Part shown: piece after piece, positions 33,663-42,027 of the stretch | How the letters are laid out: each line of letters starts with the position of its first letter | Numbering within the stretch: position 1 is the first letter of the stretch | Assembly (NCBI RefSeq): GCF_000203935.1 | Contig: NC_008577.1 | Coordinates: 4,092,001-4,156,000, forward strand | Reading direction: 5' to 3' | Source: Shewanella sp. ANA-3 | GTDB lineage: Bacteria > Pseudomonadota > Gammaproteobacteria > Enterobacterales > Shewanellaceae | Length of the DNA stretch: 64,000 nt | Notes under the pieces: model-generated | The model's database searches: none | What the model saw: only the letters and a program-made list of their open reading frames with translations | Told to the model about the DNA's origin: nothing | Program-made: the position numbers and the translations under genes

Positions 33663-34436
33663 TTGAACAACGTCAAGATAGCCTTAAGGTCTCGGCAAGC
33701 CTTGCTGTGCCTATTCAGTTGGCTGGCGGTTTCGGCATCAGTCCACGCCTCTCCTTCACACCCCAATAGTTTTAGCCAAGCCAAGGTCTTGTCCCAATCC
33801 TTATATCAAGGCAGTCGCCAAGGCACCCTGCCCGCGGTCAGTTTTTATTGTGGCTGTGATATCCAAATAAAGGGCAAATCCTGGAAGCCAGATCTCAACA
33901 GCTGCGGCTATCAAGTGCGTAAACAAGAGACCCGCGCCAACCGTATCGAATGGGAACATATAGTTCCAGCATGGGAATTTGGCCATCAATTACAATGCTG
34001 GCAAAAGGGCGGCCGTAAAAACTGCGCCGATAACAGTCAAGAATTCAATAAAATGGAAGCGGACATGCACAATCTGGTGCCCGCGATTGGTGAAGTGAAC
34101 GGCGATCGCAGCAACTTCCGTTTTAGCCAATGGAACGGTAAGGCCGACCAATATGGTCAATGCACTATGGTCATCGACTTTAAGAATCGCCAAGCACAGC
34201 CGCCCGTCAATGCGCGTGGCAAGATTGCCCGTACTTACCTGTATATGCAGCAAACCTACGGCCTTAAAATAGCCTCGCAGCAATTAAAATTGTTCAAAGC
34301 ATGGGATAAAAGCTATCCAGTTGATACTATTGAATGCAAACGCGATAACGCCATAGCGCAGATCCAAGGTAATCATAATCCCTTTGTGCAGAATGCCTGC
34401 AATGCGCCGCCACTGCGCCAACAATTAGCCGAATAA
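33663..34436 (+). CDS. endA: Endonuclease I (periplasmic/secreted DNase)
   Basis: A 257-residue EndA/Vvn/Dns-type nuclease of the beta-beta-alpha-metal fold. The active-site block RIEWEHIVPAWEFGHQ has the catalytic His, and the later EADMHNLVPAIGEVNGDRSN is also diagnostic. Cysteines are numerous (YCGC, SCGY, QCW, NCA), as expected for a periplasmic enzyme with disulfides. A signal peptide occupies the first 30 residues. The start is TTG at 33663: a stop codon lies two codons upstream, and no ATG gives a full signal peptide. It cuts double-stranded DNA nonspecifically. It precedes rsmE by eight bases, likely one transcript. Confidence 0.93.
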   Translation: MNNVKIALRSRQALLCLFSWLAVSASVHASPSHPNSFSQAKVLSQSLYQGSRQGTLPAVSFYCGCDIQIKGKSWKPDLNSCGYQVRKQETRANRIEWEHIVPAWEFGHQLQCWQKGGRKNCADNSQEFNKMEADMHNLVPAIGEVNGDRSNFRFSQWNGKADQYGQCTMVIDFKNRQAQPPVNARGKIARTYLYMQQTYGLKIASQQLKLFKAWDKSYPVDTIECKRDNAIAQIQGNHNPFVQNACNAPPLRQQLAE

Positions 34437-34444
34437 GGTCGACA

Positions 34445-35176
34445 ATGAGAGTTCCAAGAATTTATCAACCTCAACCATTAGCCGTAAATCAACAGCTGAA
34501 TTTAGATGAGGATGGCGCAGCCCATATTGGCAAAGTGTTGCGTATGGGCAGTGGCGAACACATTAGCCTGTTTAATGGCGATGGTAATGATTATCTTGCC
34601 GAAATTGTCGATGCGGGTAAAAAATCGGTCACGGTAAAAGTGCTCTCCTGTGAGGCCAATCCATCGGAATCGCCCCTCAACCTGCATTTAGGCCAAGTGA
34701 TTTCCCGTGGCGATCGGATGGAGTTCACCATTCAAAAATCCGTTGAGCTAGGGGTGAATACCATTACGCCACTGTTTTCTGACCGCTGCGGTGTCAAGCT
34801 CACTGGTGAGCGTCTCGAAAAGAAAATCCAGCAATGGCAAAAGATTGTGATCAGCGCCTGTGAGCAATCCGGCCGTAGCCAAGTGCCCATCGTTCGCCCC
34901 GCCATGGAATTACAGCAATGGTGCAGCGAACCGACCAGTGCTCTCAAACTCAACTTGCACCCAAGGGCGGCGCACGGTATCAATGGCTTAGACTTATCCC
35001 ATACCCGTGTACGCCTGCTGATCGGCCCCGAAGGGGGATTATCGGCGGAAGAAATCGCTATGACGGAAACCTACCAGTTTACCGATGTGTTACTCGGCCC
35101 CCGAGTGCTGCGCACCGAAACCGCCTCACTCACGGCGATTACCGCGCTGCAACTTAGGTTCGGTGACTTAGGTTAA
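34445..35176 (+). CDS. rsmE: 16S rRNA (uracil1498-N3)-methyltransferase
   Basis: A 243-residue SPOUT-class methyltransferase that methylates U1498 of 16S rRNA. N-terminal PUA-like part (RVPRIYQPQPL ... HIGKVLRMGSGEHISLFNGDG) and C-terminal knot with RLLIGPEGGLSAEEI and LLGPRVLRTETAS, all hallmarks of RsmE. Length matches E. coli (243). The ATG has AAGGTCGAC upstream. Between endA and gshB. Confidence 0.97.
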   Translation: MRVPRIYQPQPLAVNQQLNLDEDGAAHIGKVLRMGSGEHISLFNGDGNDYLAEIVDAGKKSVTVKVLSCEANPSESPLNLHLGQVISRGDRMEFTIQKSVELGVNTITPLFSDRCGVKLTGERLEKKIQQWQKIVISACEQSGRSQVPIVRPAMELQQWCSEPTSALKLNLHPRAAHGINGLDLSHTRVRLLIGPEGGLSAEEIAMTETYQFTDVLLGPRVLRTETASLTAITALQLRFGDLG

Positions 35177-35282
35177 ATCTAAAATGGTTAAACGTCAGCG
35201 GGTAACACTGGCTGGCGAATCGATTACTGGCTAATCCATAAATGCTTTTTGCCTGCGACGGCAATCAATAAGGAACAGATTA

Positions 35283-36230
35283 ATGATAAAACTCGGCATA
35301 GTGATGGACCCCATCAGTGAGATCAACATTAAGAAAGACTCCAGTTTTGCCATGCTAATGGCGGCGCAGGAAAGGGGTTACCAACTGTTTTATATGGAAA
35401 TGGCCGACCTCGCCATGGTCAACGGTGTTGCCATGGGCAATATGCGTCCATTAAAGGTCATCAACGATGCCAATAAATGGTTCGAACTGGGCGACGCCCA
35501 AGACACGCCGCTGAGCGAGCTGAACGTGGTGTTAATGCGTAAAGACCCACCGTTCGATACCGAATTTATCTACGCCACTTACATGCTAGAGCGCGCCGAA
35601 GAGCAAGGCGTGCTGATTGTGAATAAACCGCAAAGCTTGCGCGATGCCAACGAGAAGCTATTCACCGCATGGTTTAGCGAATTTACGCCAGAGACCATAG
35701 TGACCCGCGATGCTAATCGCATCCGCGCGTTCCACCAAGCCAAGGGCGACATTATCCTCAAGCCATTAGACGGCATGGGCGGCACCTCGATTTTCCGCGT
35801 GAAGCAGGACGATCCTAACCTTGGGGTGATCATCGAAACCTTGACCCAATACGGCAACCAATACGCCATGGCGCAGGCTTTTATTCCTGAAATCACTAAG
35901 GGCGACAAGCGTATTCTGGTGGTGGACGGTGAGCCCGTGCCCTACGCTTTAGCGCGTATTCCGAAAAAAGGCGAAACCCGCGGTAACTTGGCCGCAGGCG
36001 GCAGCGGTGTTGCTCAGCCGTTATCGGAATCAGATTGGAAAATCGCCCGCGCCATTGGCCCAGAGCTGAAAAAACGCGGCCTAATTTTTGTGGGTCTGGA
36101 TGTGATTGGTGACAAGCTGACCGAGATTAACGTCACTAGCCCAACCTGTATCCGTGAAATCCAAGCGGCATTCGATGTGGACATTACTGGCATGCTGTTC
36201 GATGCCATCGAAGCCCGTCTTGCCCAGTAA
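35283..36230 (+). CDS. gshB: Glutathione synthetase
   Basis: A 315-residue ATP-grasp enzyme that joins gamma-glutamylcysteine and glycine. Family blocks: KLGIVMDPISEINIKKDSSFAM at the N-terminus, MRKDPPFDTEFIYATYMLE, ILKPLDGMGGTSIFR and EINVTSPTCIREI. Its length equals E. coli GshB (316). ATG 35283 has AAGGAAC at proper spacing. The gene follows rsmE by 106 bases in the conserved order endA-rsmE-gshB. A small GC hairpin (AGGCGC...GCGCCT, 36265-36283) lies after it without a T-tract. Confidence 0.97.
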   Translation: MIKLGIVMDPISEINIKKDSSFAMLMAAQERGYQLFYMEMADLAMVNGVAMGNMRPLKVINDANKWFELGDAQDTPLSELNVVLMRKDPPFDTEFIYATYMLERAEEQGVLIVNKPQSLRDANEKLFTAWFSEFTPETIVTRDANRIRAFHQAKGDIILKPLDGMGGTSIFRVKQDDPNLGVIIETLTQYGNQYAMAQAFIPEITKGDKRILVVDGEPVPYALARIPKKGETRGNLAAGGSGVAQPLSESDWKIARAIGPELKKRGLIFVGLDVIGDKLTEINVTSPTCIREIQAAFDVDITGMLFDAIEARLAQ

Positions 36231-36303
36231 GCTTGTACACCTACAAGATAATATTATTCATTGAAGGCGCCCACAGAGCGCCTACGACTTCTAGGGATCT
36301 GAT

Positions 36304-37698
36304 ATGAGTTTCACCAAAGCGCCACTGTTATTGCTTGGTATGAGTTTATGGCTCTCCAACTCTGCATTGGCAGTCGAAGCGGGAGCGAATGAGACTGGCC
36401 CAGTAAAAGCCCCCTCACGCCCGAAAAATATTGTGATCATGATTGGCGACGGCATGGGGCCTTCCTATACCAGCGCCTATCGTTATTACAAGGACAATCC
36501 AGATACCGAAGAAGTCGAACAAACCGTCTTCGACCGCTTATTGGTTGGCATGGCGAGCACTTATCCCGCCAGCGTCAGTGGTTATGTCACCGACTCGGCC
36601 GCCGCCGCGACTGCCCTCGCGACAGGAGTCAAATCCTATAACGGCGCCATCTCGGTCGATACCCAAAAACAGCCACTACCTACCATTTTTGAAAAGGCCA
36701 AAACCTTAGGCTTGAGCACGGGTGTGGCGGTCACGTCGCAAATCAACCATGCCACGCCAGCGGCCTTTTTATCCCATAACGAGAGCCGTAAAAACTACGA
36801 CGCACTGGCATTAAGTTATCTTGAAACCAACGCCGATGTGTTTTTAGGTGGCGGGCAAAAGTACTTTCCTCCAGAGCTGTTAGCCCAGTTCACCGCCAAG
36901 GGTTATCAACACATTACCCGCTTTGACGATCTGGCCAGCATTACCCAGCCAAAGGTCTTGGGTTTGTTTGCCGAGGTGCAACTGCCTTGGGCTATTGATG
37001 AAAAAGATGCTAAAAAACTCAGCACCTTGACTCAAAAAGCCCTCAGTTTACTGTCGCAAAATGAGCAAGGCTTTGTGCTGCTGGTCGAAGGTAGCCTTAT
37101 CGACTGGGCGGGACACAACAATGATATCGCCGCCGCCATGGGCGAAATGGATGAATTTGCCAATGCAATTGAAGTCGTCGAGCAATTCGTACGCCAAAAC
37201 CCTGATACCTTAATGGTGATCACCGCCGACCATAATACTGGCGGGTTATCGATTGGTGCCGATGGCAACTACAACTGGAATCCAGAGATCCTACGTAATA
37301 TCTCGGCAAGCTCAGATACCTTAGCTCAAGCCGCTCTTGGCGGTGATACTTGGCAAGCAGACCTATCCCGCGGGCTAGGCTTTGAATTGACCGAAGAAGA
37401 AGTGACTAAGTTAAATGTTGCCAGAATGCAGGGCTTAGAAACCATGGCCGTTGCGATTCGCCATGTGATTGATAAACGTACAGATACGGGTTGGACAACC
37501 GGCGGCCACACGGGGACTGATGTGCAAGTTTTTGCCGCAGGCCCAGCCTCTGAGTTGTTTAACGGTCATCAAGACAACACAGATATCGCCAATAAGATTT
37601 TTAGCCTGTTACCTAAGCCTAAAAAGCCAAAAGCCACCGCACAGGTATCGACTCCCGCTCCAGCACCAGAACTAGCACCAGTGCAGTCTCAGAGCTAA
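36304..37698 (+). CDS. phoA: Alkaline phosphatase
   Basis: A 464-residue exported phosphomonoesterase. A signal peptide covers residues 1-24. Metal and active-site motifs are IVIMIGDGMG (Asp49) and GYVTDSAAAATALATG (nucleophile Ser98); later metal ligands are in EGSLIDWAGH, VITADHNTGG and WTTGGHTG. The C-terminal tail of proline, alanine and lysine after about residue 440 is a low-complexity extension. No Pho box was recognised in the 73 bases before the ATG. Followed by a strong terminator. Two cysteines typical of E. coli PhoA disulfides are absent, as in several marine homologues. Confidence 0.93.
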   Translation: MSFTKAPLLLLGMSLWLSNSALAVEAGANETGPVKAPSRPKNIVIMIGDGMGPSYTSAYRYYKDNPDTEEVEQTVFDRLLVGMASTYPASVSGYVTDSAAAATALATGVKSYNGAISVDTQKQPLPTIFEKAKTLGLSTGVAVTSQINHATPAAFLSHNESRKNYDALALSYLETNADVFLGGGQKYFPPELLAQFTAKGYQHITRFDDLASITQPKVLGLFAEVQLPWAIDEKDAKKLSTLTQKALSLLSQNEQGFVLLVEGSLIDWAGHNNDIAAAMGEMDEFANAIEVVEQFVRQNPDTLMVITADHNTGGLSIGADGNYNWNPEILRNISASSDTLAQAALGGDTWQADLSRGLGFELTEEEVTKLNVARMQGLETMAVAIRHVIDKRTDTGWTTGGHTGTDVQVFAAGPASELFNGHQDNTDIANKIFSLLPKPKKPKATAQVSTPAPAPELAPVQSQS

Positions 37699-37722
37699 TT
37701 TGCTGCGATTAGCTAATAGATG

Positions 37723-37757
37723 AAAGGCAACCGTGTTAACACTGTTGCCTTTTTTTA
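37723..37757 (+). terminator. Rho-independent terminator of phoA
   Basis: AAAGGCAAC and GTTGCCTTT enclose a 12-base loop (itself containing GTGTTAACAC) and end in seven or more T. Confidence 0.92.
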
Positions 37758-37886
37758 TTGGCTTTCATTCCACACCATTCTAGTGAGCGCTGTTTTGCTA
37801 CATCCCTTCAGTCGGCGGCATGCAGGCTGGCTCGCAGCCGAATAAGGGGTATAATGCCCGCACTTATTTTTTACGGTAGCCATGCA

Positions 37887-38915
37887 GTGTTAACGAATCC
37901 ATCGCAAGTCATTATCCGCAATCAGGAAACCCTGAGCCAACATAGAGTCTTAGTGCTAAACCATGAGGCAGACTCATTGCCCAAAGCACTGCTCGATGTC
38001 GCCCAGTCCGTCGATGCCCTCGCCTTGGATTATCACCATTACCTGCATTTAGCGCCGCAGGCTAATGCCAAACTGCGCTGCTATTTTGGCCATCAACTGC
38101 CCCACCAGGATAAGTACGACACTGTAATTGTGTACTTTCCTAAGGCTAAGCCGTTAGCCCCTTACTTGTTTAATCTGGCCGCTCAGCATTTAGTAGCAGA
38201 TGGTCAACTCTTAGTCGTGGGTGAGAACAAAGGCGGGGTTAAATCCTTAGTCAAACTGTTGCCGAAATACTTTGCCACCGGCGTCAAACTCGATAACGCG
38301 CGCCATTGCCTACTCTTCGGCAGCAGCCTAATCGATACTGCACCCGAGATTAAACTCAGCGATTGGACTAGCCAGTATCAACTCTCCACTCCGCAGGGCA
38401 ATATCACCATCTGCAACTTAGTCGGCGTGTTCAGCGAGAAGCATTTAGACCAAGGCACAGAGTTATTACTGTCGCATCTACCAACGCTCTCTGGGCGAGT
38501 ACTGGATTTTGGCTGCGGCGCCGGTGTGATTGCCGCTGCGCTGTTAAAGGCACAACCGACACTGTCGCTAGAATGTATTGATATCAATGCCATGGCGCTG
38601 GCCTCCTGCGAACTTACGCTGGCGGCAAACGGCATGACGGCCAAGGTCTATCCCTCCGATGGACTGGCGCAAACCAGTGGAAAATTCGACGGTATTATCT
38701 CCAATCCCCCGTTCCACGATGGCCTTGCCAGCACGACCAGCATTGCCCAAAGATTTGTCGCCGATAGCGCCAAGCAATTACAATCTAAAGGGATTTGGCA
38801 AATCGTCACTAACCGCCACCTACCCTATTCGGACACCATCGCCGCCGAGTTCGGCCAATTAACCGTGCCAGCAGAGAACAACAAGTACAAACTCTATTCC
38901 TTCCAACAGGCCTAA
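37887..38915 (+). CDS. rsmC: 16S rRNA (guanine1207-N2)-methyltransferase
   Basis: A 342-residue two-domain methyltransferase that modifies G1207 of 16S rRNA. The C-terminal catalytic half has [18 protein letters not shown] and the NPPFHDG motif of N2-guanine methylases. The GTG at 37887 ([16 protein letters not shown]) is preferred because Shewanella RsmC proteins, as I recall them, begin MLTNPSQ and because this equals the E. coli length (343). An ATG at 37854 with AAGGGG upstream would add 11 residues, but TATAAT overlapping that ATG looks like the promoter -10 box. The frame is open to 37758. It ends at a GC-rich hairpin, the last gene before the attC region. Confidence 0.9.
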
Positions 38916-38921
38916 TCTTTC

Positions 38922-38945
38922 GCCCCACTCAATTGTGAGTGGGGC
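38922..38945 (+). terminator. Hairpin terminator after rsmC
   Basis: GCCCCACTC-AATTGT-GAGTGGGGC directly after the stop. The T-tract is poor, so efficiency is uncertain. Confidence 0.65.
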
Positions 38946-39345
38946 ATCCTTAATTTGACTCTAGGATGCACTAAGGAATAAAGGCTCGTTAAGAATGACG
39001 AAGATAACGCCGTCCCTATCAAATACGCCCATTTTGAAATCAAAAATACCCCCACAAACAAGTTAACGCAGCCATCTCTTAAATAGCAGTTATTACCATT
39101 GAACTGTTCATCTGACTTAAAAGCTAATGCTCCATTCCATGCTTCGGCTCGTTAGCTCAATCGAAAATTCCCACTCTGCTGCCATACAATTCTTATCTAT
39201 TTGCCTATGTTTGGCCCTGCTATAAATCGACTAACAATGTATGGGTATACAGTCATATTTAAATTGAGGTATTTTTTGAATGATTTGAAGAGAATATCAG
39301 TGCGCATTAACTCGATTTGTAACAAATAAAACGCTATAAAATCAA
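38946..39345. other. Intergenic region before the cassette array
   Basis: About 400 bases with no gene seen, becoming AT-rich towards the right. No integrase gene or remnant was recognised on either strand. Confidence 0.5.
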
Positions 39346-39375
39346 TTGACTATAGTAGCAGACTTTTAGTTAATA
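39346..39375 (+). promoter_or_regulatory. Candidate sigma-70 promoter driving the cassettes
   Basis: TTGACT and TTAATA are separated by 18 bases, and the first cassette core site lies 34 bases further on. Integron cassettes normally lack promoters and depend on an upstream one. Inference from spacing only. Confidence 0.4.
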
Positions 39376-39408
39376 GGTTTGAAAAACGCGCATGCGCATG
39401 AATAAAAT

Positions 39409-39415
39409 GTTAGGC
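39409..39415 (+). other. Cassette-boundary core site (GTTAGGC) at the start of the array
   Basis: GTTAGGC fits the integron core GTTRRRY exactly and lies 14 bases before the first cassette gene. Upstream sequence does not pair with it convincingly, so it may be an attI-like or a decayed attC end. Confidence 0.5.
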
Positions 39416-39428
39416 AAATGGATGAACT

Positions 39429-39998
39429 ATGTCAGAATTTAAGTACGAAATTATTGCTCTAGAGGGTTCAACAGAGATAGATTACAGAGCATATTTTGAT
39501 GGGAAAGCTTGTGATTTATCTGAAGTTTCAGGTCATATTGCGAAACGAAGAGCATCACTTCAACTAATACTTGCTGATATAAGAGAATGTCACGAAATAC
39601 TTAACTCAATGAGAAATCATGAAGACTTGTCTAGTCATTTATATAAAGCCTTTGTGATTACTTACAGTAAATGTTTTGCTAGTGGCGCTGTACGAGGGTT
39701 ATCTTTAGATTCAAAGCGAGTATACAAATCTGCTCCTGATCTGCTAAAGCTTCATGACCATGTGTACAAAATGAGAAATACTTATATCGCTCATGCAGAT
39801 AATTCAGCTTGTGAGCAGGCCGAGGTCTATTTTGTCAAACACGAAAACATCTCAGAAGTGTTTGTGCCAACTAGCAAGTACTCAGCGCCATGGTCGCATA
39901 GTTTCGAGGAGCTATTTAGTTTAATCAATGAGTTGTATGCTCATGTTGCTGAACAAACTCGCAAGGTTGATTCGAAAATTACGGAGCAATTTGCCTAA
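39429..39998 (+). CDS. Cassette protein 1: uncharacterised, HEPN-like
   Basis: A 189-residue, mostly helical protein encoded in an AT-rich gene unlike its neighbours. No family was recognised with certainty. KMRNTYIAHAD (Arg116-Asn117 ... His122) is an R-x5-H pattern at the end of a helix, as in HEPN domains, many of which are RNases of toxin-antitoxin or phage-defence systems. The surrounding helices (LHDHVYKMRNTY preceded by HLYKAFVITYSKCFASG) fit the HEPN bundle of the type in AbiV- or Cthe_2314-like proteins. The stop TAA is inside the first attC site, normal for a gene cassette. No antitoxin-like ORF is beside it. Function unproven. Confidence 0.7.
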   Translation: MSEFKYEIIALEGSTEIDYRAYFDGKACDLSEVSGHIAKRRASLQLILADIRECHEILNSMRNHEDLSSHLYKAFVITYSKCFASGAVRGLSLDSKRVYKSAPDLLKLHDHVYKMRNTYIAHADNSACEQAEVYFVKHENISEVFVPTSKYSAPWSHSFEELFSLINELYAHVAEQTRKVDSKITEQFA

Positions 39999-40118
39999 CA
40001 AACAATTTAAGAGTGATTCAGCACGCTTGGCATTTTTGGTTTGGGTTAAGTTTAGTGTCTACGGTGGTCAAATTTAGTGTCGTGGTCGCGTGCTTCACAC
40101 CTTAATTGGGCGTTATGT
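39993..40118 (+). repeat. Integron attC-like recombination site 1
   Basis: 126 bases, starting GCCTAAC (matches RYYYAAC) and ending GTTATGT. The outer arms pair: TAAC-AAACAATTTAAG and AGTGATTCAGCACGC on the left with GCGTGCTTCACACC-TTAATTGGGCGTTA on the right, with a few extrahelical bases as attC sites require. The gene-1 stop codon overlaps the left end. Structure and placement resemble Vibrio-type repeats. Confidence 0.85.
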
Positions 40119-40145
40119 GCTAGGGGCAGTCAGGAGTTTTTTAAA

Positions 40146-40910
40146 ATGAGCATTCAGTTGAAGTTAGTTCATCTTCGAAAGAAAATTAGAGCAAATAAGA
40201 AGAAAGTCACTGATGCAATCATTGCAAATCATTCGGCAGAAATTTGCATTATTTGTGGTTCTCACGAGCAATTGACCAAAGAGCACGTTATACCCCAGTG
40301 GGTTTATAATCGCTGTACAAAGCGTACTTTTGAAACAACTACTAACGGTATTTCGCAAACTTACAATAAAACCACGCTGCCAGCATGCAAAGATTGTAAT
40401 TCAAATCTCCTTGGCTTATTGGAACGGCATTTAAAACATGAATTTGAAAGAATAGATGTTCGTCATCAAGAGTTTCCCCAAGAAACTTTAGATCTAGTCA
40501 TATTGTGGTTAGAGACTCTAGAGTATAAGTTTCAGGTTCTTGATCTTCGGCGAAATTTAAACAAAGCAAAAGGTGCTGATTACATTCCTTATATAGGTAA
40601 AATGCCAATTGCTATGTTCCAAGGACCAATGGGAACTAGTCCTGCAAAGGTTTTCTCAAACCTTCGTTCTGCTTTAAACGTTTTAAGCGTAAAATCTAAG
40701 GCGGATAGGCTTAACTCTCTCTGTGTAATCCATACCAAAAACAAAGATTTTCATTTCTTTCACTCGACAAATAACTATATTTTCATCGAGTTAGCCAAAT
40801 TTGGTGTTGCTTTTTTCTACTTCTATAAACAATCATTTGATAATGTTGCCGAAGCAGTAGAGTCCGCCAAGGACATCGTAAATGAACAGTATGCGGGAAA
40901 AGGCACATAA
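40146..40910 (+). CDS. Cassette protein 2: HNH-endonuclease-like
   Basis: A 254-residue protein with a zinc-finger HNH pattern: Cys34 and Cys37 (CIIC), EHVIPQW (Glu46-His47), then CKDCN (Cys81, Cys84, Asn85), the spacing usual for HNH nucleases. The remaining 165 residues show no known domain. ATG 40146 has AGGAG ten bases upstream; the frame is open further up into attC site 1, but that is not credible. Base composition is AT-rich. Being enclosed by two attC-like sites of 126 bases, it is a gene cassette. HNH cassettes are common in restriction and phage defence; target and specificity are unknown. Confidence 0.75.
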   Translation: MSIQLKLVHLRKKIRANKKKVTDAIIANHSAEICIICGSHEQLTKEHVIPQWVYNRCTKRTFETTTNGISQTYNKTTLPACKDCNSNLLGLLERHLKHEFERIDVRHQEFPQETLDLVILWLETLEYKFQVLDLRRNLNKAKGADYIPYIGKMPIAMFQGPMGTSPAKVFSNLRSALNVLSVKSKADRLNSLCVIHTKNKDFHFFHSTNNYIFIELAKFGVAFFYFYKQSFDNVAEAVESAKDIVNEQYAGKGT

Positions 40911-41030
40911 CAAACTGTTTAAGATTGATTCGCAACACGTGGAATTTTTACTATGCGTTGGTTTCAGTGATTAAGGTGGTATGCAGTAGTATTGTTATTG
41001 CGTGCCTCACACTTTAATTAGGCGTTAACA
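40905..41030 (+). repeat. Integron attC-like recombination site 2
   Basis: 126 bases, the same length as site 1. Left arm ACATAAC-AAACTGTTTAAG and ATTGATTCGCAACACG, right arm CGTGCCTCACACTTTAATTAGGCGTTAACA. It overlaps the stop of gene 2. The left outer box (ACATAAC) departs from the RYYYAAC consensus but the inner arms pair well with the right arm. Confidence 0.82.
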
Positions 41031-41042
41031 TCTAAGGCGGCT

Positions 41043-41441
41043 ATGAAGCACATTATTAGTAAAAATATCGGCATTGAAGAATTCAAAAATAGATTCTCAG
41101 AAATCAGAGAAACCTTTCTGGATTCATTAACAGCAGCAAGCGACGGTTATAAGAACGTAAGATACCTTGCTTGTGATGAAGATGGAGCACCTATTAACTG
41201 GGTGTGGGACGATGAAACCTTCAGCCATAACAAGGAAGAAGGCTCTCTTGAAGAGGCAATTAAATTTGCCAATAACATGATAGATAGCGGCATGTGTTTC
41301 TCCTACATGGGGTGTTTGGCAGGCTCCGGTGAGCTTGAAGTTTGGCTGACAACTTTTGAGTCCCCCATAGAAAAACCGACATGGCCAAGCAATAAAGCCC
41401 CCCTATTTGAACTGACTCATGGGGGTGTAACACAAGAATAG
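41043..41441 (+). CDS. Cassette protein 3: uncharacterised, 132 residues
   Basis: A 132-residue acidic protein with no recognised family (MKHIISKNIGIEEFKNRFSE; LACDEDGAPINWVWDDETF; CFSYMGCLAGSGELEVWL). No membrane segment or signal peptide. The AAGGCGG ribosome site precedes the ATG by four bases and the start is 13 bases after attC site 2, the typical cassette spacing. No attC pattern was found after its stop: either the site was lost, or the array ends here. AT-rich like the other two. Confidence 0.7.
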   Translation: MKHIISKNIGIEEFKNRFSEIRETFLDSLTAASDGYKNVRYLACDEDGAPINWVWDDETFSHNKEEGSLEEAIKFANNMIDSGMCFSYMGCLAGSGELEVWLTTFESPIEKPTWPSNKAPLFELTHGGVTQE

Positions 41442-42027
41442 AAAAGAGGTAATCAAATGTTAAACCATAGAATTTTGAATCCTGACCCTGCGATTTAATG
41501 CTAACCCCACGAATGGAAGCAAAGTACCTAGCCCACTTTACCTCTAAGTTAGATTACTCGAAGATTTTAACGCGCCGCCCCCATCTGGATAGAAACCTTA
41601 TCCCCTTAAGAACACCACAATAAAGTTGTACTCCCAAGCCGAGCACTAGCGGCTCTCTAGATAAGATTTTTATGGTTTTGTGAACGCTATCAAATGCAGT
41701 AAGCGCTAAATTATCGAAGGTTTTACCCCTGTGGTGTTGTCCCTAACATACGGGGCAGCGTTGTAAAGTTTAATTTTTTGTTAAACACAAAAATTGCGCA
41801 GCTTTAGGCTCATGCTGGAGCACAGGCAAAAAACCAAAGATAACACTAAGTTACCGCCTATAACTCAGATAAAAATCTATTTAAAAATCAACACATAGAC
41901 TAAAAGCAACAAAACGCCAACATTTACACCTTTTCATGCCGAAAAGGCTTCTTTGAGCAAAGTTTCTACTGTTATACTCAGGTTAGCTACTAAAACAAAA
42001 ATAAAACAAATGGATAGGAAGTGCTCT
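41442..42027. other. Intergenic region between the cassettes and fapA-like gene
   Basis: About 585 bases with no supported gene. GTTAAAC at 41459-41465 matches the core consensus but has no palindromic partner. The AT-rich stretch from 41760 probably holds the promoter of the downstream gene. Confidence 0.4.

Noticed and set aside
37854..37886. ATG at 37854 as start of rsmC
   Set aside because: TATAAT overlapping it looks like a promoter and the extra residues are not expected in the family; kept only as an alternative.
39310..39415. A full attC upstream of gene 1
   Set aside because: TAACAAATAAAACGC at 39320 could be a left box, but it does not pair well with the sequence before GTTAGGC.
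41459..41465. GTTAAAC as the end of a third attC
   Set aside because: No pairing arm lies upstream; it is only 18 bases after the stop.
41953..41978. TTGAGC/TATACT as a promoter for the fapA-like gene
   Set aside because: The spacer is only 14 bases, too short for a standard promoter.
38916..42027. Integron integrase gene or remnant near the cassettes
   Set aside because: No tyrosine-recombinase motif was found on either strand in this interval; the array is described as integrase-less.
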